From Cytophagales bacterium (GTDB taxonomy: Bacteria; Bacteroidota; Bacteroidia; Cytophagales; Cyclobacteriaceae), in NCBI GenBank assembly GCA_020063545.1, contig JAGUUF010000344.1, positions 1 through 12,653 of the forward strand: a stretch of 12,653 nt of DNA. The letters are read 5' to 3'. Position 1 is the first letter of the stretch; every line of letters begins with the position of its first letter. The position numbers were made by a program, and so were the translations under genes. Below the pieces are notes generated by a model. That model ran no database searches and was not told where the DNA came from. It saw only the letters and a program-made list of their open reading frames with translations. Shown here piece by piece: positions 7,499-12,653 of the stretch.

Positions 7499-7568
7499 AA
7501 TCCGTTGTTTCGGTTAATTGTCAACTCTCTTTTAACAGGCATAGGTATTGTCTGAACTAACCGGTTAG
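7489..7568 (+). repeat. Spaced direct repeat (GCATAGGTA ... CGGTTA, two copies) and palindrome before the permease
   Basis: GCATAGGTA occurs at 7489-7497 and 7539-7547, exactly 50 bases apart. Each copy is followed after 13 or 14 bases by CGGTTA (7511-7516 and 7562-7567). The second CGGTTA lies inside the perfect 12-base palindrome CTAACCGGTTAG (7557-7568), which ends 9 bases before the permease ATG. ATTGTC also appears twice (7517-7522, 7547-7552). A weak promoter reading, TTG at 7518-7520 and TAGGTATTG at 7542-7550, overlaps the second unit. The layout suggests a regulated promoter region, but no known operator is recognised. Confidence 0.5.
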
Positions 7569-7577
7569 CCGAAGACT

Positions 7578-10022
7578 ATGCTTAAAAATTACTTCAAAGT
7601 TGCCTTCCGCAGCCTTATCAAGCAGCGGGTATATTCGCTTATCAACATTTTTGGTTTATCGGTGGGGATAGCCAGTTGCCTGTTGATTACGTTGTTTGTA
7701 GCGAACGAATTTTCGTATGACAAGTTTCATACGCTCGCTAAAGAGATCTATAAAATCGCCCTGGAGCGAAAATACCCAAACCACTCAACATACTATGCCC
7801 TAATTCCTCACTCGTTTGCCGAAGTAATTCCGCAAGATATGCCCGAAGTGGAATCGGCTGTACGGATGGGAGGGCCGTTTAATGATGTGCTGGTGACCTA
7901 TGAAAAAGGGGATGAAAAAATACAGTTCGAGGAAGACTTTATCATGGCAGCAGACTCAAATTTCTTTTCTGTCTTTGATATTAAACTGTTGAAGGGAGAT
8001 GAACGATCTATCTTTAACACCGTTAACGACATTGTTCTTACCGAGTCAACCGCTAAACGCTATTTTGGAACAGACGAGCCAATAGGTAAAACACTCAAAT
8101 TTTTCAATACTGATTTTAAGGTAACGGGAATCTGCGAAGACGTGCCAGGAAATTCACACATGAAGTTTGATTTTCTTACCAAATGGGACGACCAGTTCTT
8201 TGGCGGAGGAAGGCGGAGCAATTTCATCACGTTTTCTGCCCATGTTTACCTGGTTCTCAAACCCGGTACTGATCCATCCAGGATAGAGGCCACCTTTCCA
8301 AAGCTGGTTGACACCTACGCTGCCGCCCAGATTGAATCGGATTTGGGAAAATCGTGGGAGGATTATAAAAAAGAAGGAAATGGTTATCGATACTTTTTGC
8401 AACCGCTCACCTCCATTCATCTTGATCCCACGAACATTGAAGCAAAAATGCAACCCGGAGGGAATATCAATCATGTCTATTTCCTTATTGGTGTTGCTGT
8501 TATGATTGTTGCAATAGCCAGCATCAATTTCATGAACCTCGCCACTGCACGCTCTGCCGAAAGGGCGCGTGAAGTGGGCGTCCGCAAAACCATGGGGTCG
8601 ATGAAGACTCAACTGGTCTTCCAGTTTTTAATTGAATCGATTCTTATTTGTTTCATAGCCACCTTGCTTGCCCTGCTTTGGGTTCAGCTGGCTTTGCCCG
8701 GATTCAACTCACTTGTGCAAAAAAATCTCGCACTTCAATTCAGTTCGAGCATTGTTGTGGGCCTGACGCTGCTCATTCTGGCAGTGGGCTTATTGGCTGG
8801 TAGTTACCCTGCCTTTGTGCTGTCGGGATTTAATCCGGTTACCGTAATGAAGGGAAATTTTACAGCGAGTTCAGGCGGATCGTGGCTGCGGAGCGGGTTA
8901 GTGATCTTTCAGTTTATTATTTCCATTGCGCTTATTTCGGGCACCCTCATTGTATGGCGGCAAATGGAGTTTATGCAGCAAAAATCCCTTGGATTCGACA
9001 AAGAACAGGTGTTGTTAATTGAGCGGGCCTTCGCCTTACAAGGCAAAACCCAAACCTTTATGGACGCGGTTCGCAACCTTCCGGAAGTTGAAAATGCAGG
9101 CGGATCATTTGCCATGCTCGGACGCCAGGGTGATTTTTTCGGAGCCCAATTTTCAGGAAAGGGTTCATCTGAAATCCTTACTACGAAAAGCATGGTAATT
9201 GACGATGAGCTGGCCGAAACAATAGGGTTTGAATTTGTGGATGGTACGGGATATTCGCGCGAAACAAATGATTCGCTGTCCATCATTCTTAACGAAACGG
9301 CAGTAAAAACACTCGGAATTGTTGATCCTGTAGGACAACAACTCAATCAAATACAACGGGGTCAAAACGGCACCCAAACCGTTACATTTACGATTATCGG
9401 GGTAATTAAGGATTTCAATTTTCAATCACTGCGCGACCCGATAACCCCGCTTACCATTCAAAGCACCGAAACATTCGGGCCTGCAATCGGGTATGCTTAT
9501 GTGCGTATTAAAGGAAATAACCTTCAAAGCGCCATTGCAAAAATTGAAACGTTATGGAAAGAAATGGTGCCTGACCAGCCCCTGAAGTATTCTTTTCTTG
9601 ACGAAAACCTGAATGCCAACTACCAGGCCGAACAGCGGGCGGGTGTTGTATTTGCAACCTTCTCTGCGCTGGCTATTTGTATCGCTTGTGTAGGATTATT
9701 CGGTTTGGCAGCCTATACAGCCAGCTTACGCACAAAAGAAATTGGGGTGAGGAAAGTTCTGGGGGCTTCCGTAACAAGCGTGGTATTTCTTCTCTCAAAG
9801 GATTTCACAAAACTTATTTTGATTGCCTTTGGTATTGCTGCTCCCCTGGCCTGGTACCTGATGAATAACTGGCTGGAGGGATTTGCTTATCATGTTAACC
9901 CGGATGTTGGCACGCTTATGTTAGCCGGGTTAGTTGCTTTGGCCATTGCCTGGATTACCGTAAGTTACCAGTCCATAAAGGCGGCCATTGCCAACCCGGT
10001 AAAGTCGTTAAGGAGTGAATAG
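7578..10022 (+). CDS. MacB/FtsX-family ABC transporter permease, tandem two-half form
   Basis: The gene encodes 814 residues, typical of the large FtsX-like permeases of Cytophagales and relatives. Residues 1-20 (MLKNYFKVAFRSLIKQRVYS) and the first membrane segment at about 21-43 (INIFGLSVGIASCLLITLFV) are followed by an extracytoplasmic MacB_PCD-like domain to about 290. FtsX domain 1 has membrane segments at about 299-322, 344-372 and 391-414, with REVGVRKTMGS at 331-341. A second half begins with a membrane segment at about 437-460, another periplasmic domain to about 680, and FtsX domain 2 at 690-805, with KEIGVRKVLGA at 720-730. The two EVGVRK/EIGVRK loops show internal duplication. The tail NPVKSLRSE is common in this group. 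No ATPase gene lies nearby, so it must use a subunit encoded elsewhere. MacB-type systems move energy across the envelope for export of peptides, drugs or lipoproteins; the substrate here is unknown. Confidence 0.9.
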   Translation: MLKNYFKVAFRSLIKQRVYSLINIFGLSVGIASCLLITLFVANEFSYDKFHTLAKEIYKIALERKYPNHSTYYALIPHSFAEVIPQDMPEVESAVRMGGPFNDVLVTYEKGDEKIQFEEDFIMAADSNFFSVFDIKLLKGDERSIFNTVNDIVLTESTAKRYFGTDEPIGKTLKFFNTDFKVTGICEDVPGNSHMKFDFLTKWDDQFFGGGRRSNFITFSAHVYLVLKPGTDPSRIEATFPKLVDTYAAAQIESDLGKSWEDYKKEGNGYRYFLQPLTSIHLDPTNIEAKMQPGGNINHVYFLIGVAVMIVAIASINFMNLATARSAERAREVGVRKTMGSMKTQLVFQFLIESILICFIATLLALLWVQLALPGFNSLVQKNLALQFSSSIVVGLTLLILAVGLLAGSYPAFVLSGFNPVTVMKGNFTASSGGSWLRSGLVIFQFIISIALISGTLIVWRQMEFMQQKSLGFDKEQVLLIERAFALQGKTQTFMDAVRNLPEVENAGGSFAMLGRQGDFFGAQFSGKGSSEILTTKSMVIDDELAETIGFEFVDGTGYSRETNDSLSIILNETAVKTLGIVDPVGQQLNQIQRGQNGTQTVTFTIIGVIKDFNFQSLRDPITPLTIQSTETFGPAIGYAYVRIKGNNLQSAIAKIETLWKEMVPDQPLKYSFLDENLNANYQAEQRAGVVFATFSALAICIACVGLFGLAAYTASLRTKEIGVRKVLGASVTSVVFLLSKDFTKLILIAFGIAAPLAWYLMNNWLEGFAYHVNPDVGTLMLAGLVALAIAWITVSYQSIKAAIANPVKSLRSE

Positions 10023-10042
10023 CTATTGCTACTGTAAATAGT

Positions 10043-10069
10043 CCCTTTGCGGGTTTTAATGCATAAGGG
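10043..10069. terminator. Weak bulged hairpin between convergent genes
   Basis: CCCTT (10043-10047) pairs with AAGGG (10065-10069) and TGC (10048-10050) with GCA (10061-10063), with one bulged T and a 10-base loop. It is the best candidate for stopping transcripts of the two convergent genes in the 85-base gap 10023-10107, but neither side has a clean T run. Confidence 0.3.
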
Positions 10070-10107
10070 CAAATTCGCTTTTAAAACAAGCTACTTTTCC
10101 AATTTCC

Positions 10108-10938
10108 TCATTTAATGATAATTACACGGCCAATTTTTGTTGCTCCATTTACATCTTTAAAAATTACCCGATAATCACCATTCTTTAACATCGATAAATC
10201 AATCTCCCCATTTAATGGAGTCAATGATATACTTTGTCCTGTATCAGTTCGAATAAACTCTACAACCTTTGTCGTTTCACTTACAGTTAAATAATTATTT
10301 GCTGGAATAGGATAATATTCCTGCTCAGGAACAATACTTTGATTACCAGCACCGCCAACACAGGTAACCTGAAATGTCTCGCAATATTGAGAGGAAGTGC
10401 CAGAGGAGTTAAAAGCAGAAACGCATGCTGTATGAACTCCGGGTTGGATATCCGGTACAATTAGCGAAATGTAATAATCATTAAAGGTTCCAGATTGTTT
10501 TAATACTCCGTCTACGAAGAAATTAAATCCTGTTGCTCCTGGTACTAACGGATTTACTCTTACCAGAACTGTCTCACAAGGCTCAATAATAATGTCTAAA
10601 TTCGTAGGGGCAGGGGGAGCACCTGCAATATTATACATTCTAAAATCTGCACAAGCACTATGCCCAGCTTTAAATCTTGTAACAAATACAGAGCCAGTAC
10701 CCGCAGATGTCGCATTAATGGTGGCAGTAGTGGTGCCTTGTCCATTAATAATTGACAAATTGCCCGTCACAACCCAAACAATTGTTGAACCAGTAAGTGG
10801 TGGCACACTAAATGTACGAGATTGACCTACCGATAAGGATGAGGGCCAACCGGTTGAATTGCACGAGGAACAAGTTTGGGAATTTGCCAAGAAAGGGAGA
10901 CACACAGCAAAGACGAAGAGCAAAACTGACTTTTTCAT
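10108..10938 (-). CDS. Secreted protein with Ig/PKD-like and fibronectin-like regions and T9SS-type C-terminal tail
   Basis: The gene encodes 276 residues. Residues 1-20 are a classical signal peptide (MKKS, hydrophobic core, cut likely at LANS|Q). The mature part starts with CSSC, then a region at about 35-95 with the SVGQSRTFSVPP...WVVTGNLSII...GSVFV pattern of PKD/Ig-like adhesion domains. A second beta-rich region at about 109-194 (PAPTNLDI...GVHTACVSAFNSSG) resembles a fibronectin III fold. The last 70 residues (YYPIPANNYLTVS, LNGEIDLSMLKNGDYRVIF, GRVIIIK) match the Por_Secre_tail/T9SS type A sorting domain, with Ile in the usual YPNPA position. The mature chain has eight cysteines, possibly disulfide-bonded. 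It is probably exported through type IX secretion and attached to, or released from, the cell surface. Function unknown. It lies 119 bases downstream of the SusD gene on the same strand, beyond a terminator-like hairpin; no convincing promoter of its own was found. Confidence 0.85.
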   Translation of the reverse strand: MKKSVLLFVFAVCLPFLANSQTCSSCNSTGWPSSLSVGQSRTFSVPPLTGSTIVWVVTGNLSIINGQGTTTATINATSAGTGSVFVTRFKAGHSACADFRMYNIAGAPPAPTNLDIIIEPCETVLVRVNPLVPGATGFNFFVDGVLKQSGTFNDYYISLIVPDIQPGVHTACVSAFNSSGTSSQYCETFQVTCVGGAGNQSIVPEQEYYPIPANNYLTVSETTKVVEFIRTDTGQSISLTPLNGEIDLSMLKNGDYRVIFKDVNGATKIGRVIIIK

Positions 10939-11015
10939 AAAATTACAGTCTGTTTCAATTACCGTTCATTATCAATAGGCAATAACTTCAATGTTAACAA
11001 AACCTATTTAAAATA

Positions 11016-11045
11016 TAGGGCATCCCCAAAATTAGAGATGCCCTA
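11016..11045 (-). terminator. Hairpin terminator after the SusD gene
   Basis: A perfect 9-base inverted repeat, TAGGGCATC (11016-11024) and GATGCCCTA (11037-11045), encloses a 12-base loop 12 bases past the SusD stop. On the minus strand it is followed by a T-rich run (ATATTTTAAA). It should separate the SusD transcript from the T9SS-tail gene, at least in part. The rest of the 119-base gap 10939-11057 shows nothing else I can name. Confidence 0.65.
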
Positions 11046-11057
11046 CATTTTTCTTGA

Positions 11058-12653
11058 TTAGTTTATAACCGGTGGAGACCCTGACGCAGGAATATTAAAA
11101 TCCAATTCATCAGCAGGCAAATCCCAGTAATCCATGTAGTTGTATTCAATATAGCAAGGATAAACCCCTGGAAGTCCATCTCCTTCAGGATCATAAACGG
11201 AGAAAGGGATGACGACCATAGCATCGCTTCTTCCTCCCCCTGCTGATTCTGGAGCAGTAATACCCCACCTACGGGCATCATAGAACGACAATCCCCGCAA
11301 AGCTAATGCAACACGTCTTTCGCGCCTGAATTCTTCAATAGCTTCGGGAAGTGTAAGACCTGTTCCACTAACAGCTGTAAGGTTGGCATTTTGAAATACA
11401 CGAACCTGATCAACGTGAGCCAATCCGCCATCAATATCTGGCGCTGCTTTACGTAATTTGGCTTCCGCCAACATTAACTGGTTTTCTTCATAACTAGGAG
11501 AAATTGGCCACTGGCCCACGCCATTTATTGTAGAAAACATGCCACCATCCTCAATATCAACATAGCCGTACCTAGTACCAAAGTTCCAGCCTCGGTTTCT
11601 CTTGTTTACTTCTGGAGCGGGTAATACAAAGAACGCTCTATTAAAACGATCATCACCAGATTTGTATTCCTGAATTAACCTTTCACTAACAAACCACCAG
11701 CCGTAGCCAAAGTTATTTAACCAATAAGGATGAAAAAAAGCGCCAACCAAATCATTATTTCCGTCAGGCGTCATTCCTAAAGTAAAAATATTATCACCAG
11801 CCTGAACTCCGTTTGTGGCTAACGTAATGATTTGGTTCCATTCTGCATCTGTCATCTCAGTTATCTTCTTATTCACCAAAACATTTCTGGCTTTATATGT
11901 ATTGATGGCTCGTCTCCACATGGCAGGAGTAACACGAGCAGCTTTATTGTTGAAGTCAGGAATTATAGCATTCCATACATTCAAATAATCATCATCATCC
12001 GGAAGTGTTTGCAGTATTGCGTCAGCCAAATCAAAATTGCGCGTTGCTTCGTCAATAATTTCCTGGCGAGTAACATAGTTGGGATTGGTTGATCCTAGTT
12101 GATCAACTATCAGGCCTGCAAGGTAAATTGAGCCCACACGTGAATACATATATCCTTTCCACCAATAAGCCCATGCCCGAAGGAAATTCTTTCGGTTTTC
12201 TGCATTACCCGCAAAGGGAACGTCCGCGTCTAACGCTTCCAAAAGTTGATTTGCTTGTTGTATTGTCCAGTAGGCGGCAACCCATTCATACTTGAAGGAG
12301 TTAACTTCACCAGCCGCACGACTATTATTAGCCTGCATAAATTCCTGCTGACTAATGCCGGGATACAGCGTGTGCTCGTATTCGGTAGAGGTAGCATTAA
12401 TACGGATTTTTTTATAAATGGCCGACCAGCGCCACCCCCAGTTGCCCCATGGAACATACATGTCATCTCCCATTACACTATGATGCCCTACTGCAATCAT
12501 GAATGGGGCCGTTCCAAATTCAAAATTATTATGCCATCCGAAGGGCTTTTCCAGCAAGCCTGCCGCAAATGCTTTGATACCATCTTCGGAATTTAACGAA
12601 CCCAAACCGGGATCGTTAGGGTTCAATATTTTCAGATCATCCTTATTACAACC
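11058..12653 (-). CDS. SusD/RagB-family outer-membrane nutrient-uptake lipoprotein, 5' end outside window
   Basis: The visible frame has 531 codons and continues past the right edge. An internal TTG at 12626-12624 is not the start: the frame reads on as GCNKDDLKI before it. The Gly-Cys at the edge is the lipobox junction, with Cys (12650-12648) as residue 1 of the mature lipoprotein of about 530 residues; only the signal peptide is missing. SusD features relative to that Cys are the helical TPR-like region at about 118-280 (FLRAWAYWWKGYMYSRVG), YEENQLMLAEAK at 387-398 and the family signature RRERRVALALRGLSFYDARRWG at 442-463, resembling the ERR-ELAFEG-R-FDLRRWG pattern. SusD proteins sit as a lid on a SusC TonB-dependent channel and bind glycans or peptides. 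A SusC gene is expected beyond the right edge; the ligand cannot be read from sequence. Confidence 0.93.
   Translation of the reverse strand, partial: GCNKDDLKILNPNDPGLGSLNSEDGIKAFAAGLLEKPFGWHNNFEFGTAPFMIAVGHHSVMGDDMYVPWGNWGWRWSAIYKKIRINATSTEYEHTLYPGISQQEFMQANNSRAAGEVNSFKYEWVAAYWTIQQANQLLEALDADVPFAGNAENRKNFLRAWAYWWKGYMYSRVGSIYLAGLIVDQLGSTNPNYVTRQEIIDEATRNFDLADAILQTLPDDDDYLNVWNAIIPDFNNKAARVTPAMWRRAINTYKARNVLVNKKITEMTDAEWNQIITLATNGVQAGDNIFTLGMTPDGNNDLVGAFFHPYWLNNFGYGWWFVSERLIQEYKSGDDRFNRAFFVLPAPEVNKRNRGWNFGTRYGYVDIEDGGMFSTINGVGQWPISPSYEENQLMLAEAKLRKAAPDIDGGLAHVDQVRVFQNANLTAVSGTGLTLPEAIEEFRRERRVALALRGLSFYDARRWGITAPESAGGGRSDAMVVIPFSVYDPEGDGLPGVYPCYIEYNYMDYWDLPADELDFNIPASGSPPVIN

Noticed and set aside
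7439..7568. CRISPR or insertion-sequence end in the accD-permease gap
   Set aside because: There are only two imperfect copies of a short repeat, no transposase, no target duplication and no regular spacers.
8154..8612. 152-codon minus-strand frame inside the permease gene
   Set aside because: It is a shadow of the permease with no family resemblance.
10939..11015. Promoter for the T9SS-tail gene (TAACATTG on the minus strand near 10995)
   Set aside because: It misses one consensus base and lacks a correctly spaced TTG, so it was not listed as a feature.
12246..12596. 116-codon plus-strand frame inside the SusD gene
   Set aside because: It is antisense to the SusD-family sequence and has no independent support.
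12624..12626. TTG as the start of the SusD gene
   Set aside because: The frame continues upstream to a lipobox Gly-Cys at the window edge, so the gene is partial and starts outside.

Overview
The window looks like chromosomal DNA from a Bacteroidota bacterium, probably of the Cytophagales/Chitinophagales side rather than a Flavobacterium or Bacteroides (inference). Evidence: -7 promoter boxes of the TAnnTTTG type with a distant TTG, a SusD/RagB lipoprotein, a protein with a type IX secretion (T9SS) tail, an 800-residue MacB/FtsX-type permease without an ATPase, a long-tailed ribosomal protein S16, and an AccD without its zinc-binding cysteines.

Layout. (1) Positions 1-2884, minus strand: the 2-oxoglutarate dehydrogenase operon, sucA (E1) followed after 31 bases by the start of sucB (E2). 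sucB is cut by the window edge exactly at the lysine that normally carries lipoate. (2) 2885-3073: divergent promoter region. (3) 3074-5342, plus strand: the classic rpsP-rimM-trmD-rplS order (S16, RimM, tRNA m1G37 methyltransferase, L19). A strong hairpin with a T-rich tail lies between rpsP and rimM, rplS has its own promoter, and a clean intrinsic terminator closes the block. (4) 5463-7427, plus strand: class I (FbaB-type) fructose-bisphosphate aldolase and accD, followed by a terminator-like hairpin. (5) 7428-7577: a 150-base leader with a hairpin, spaced direct repeats and a palindrome. (6) 7578-10022, plus strand: the permease. (7) 10108-10938, minus strand: a small secreted protein with a T9SS-type C-terminal tail. 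(8) 11058-12653, minus strand: a SusD-family lipoprotein that runs off the right edge. Its frame continues past the apparent TTG start to a Gly-Cys lipobox junction followed by Asn-Lys-Asp-Asp, which resembles a surface-lipoprotein export signal.

How it fits together. The left 7.4 kb is core metabolism and translation: TCA cycle, ribosome assembly and tRNA modification, glycolysis/gluconeogenesis, and the first step of fatty acid synthesis. The right 2.6 kb is AT-richer in the lines I sampled and carries cell-surface functions, with the permease gene between the two. I see no defence system, mobile element, CRISPR array or RNA gene. The most interesting signals are regulatory: two ribosomal protein genes with near-identical promoters flanking two low-demand maturation genes placed behind a hairpin, and the repeat-rich leader of the permease gene.
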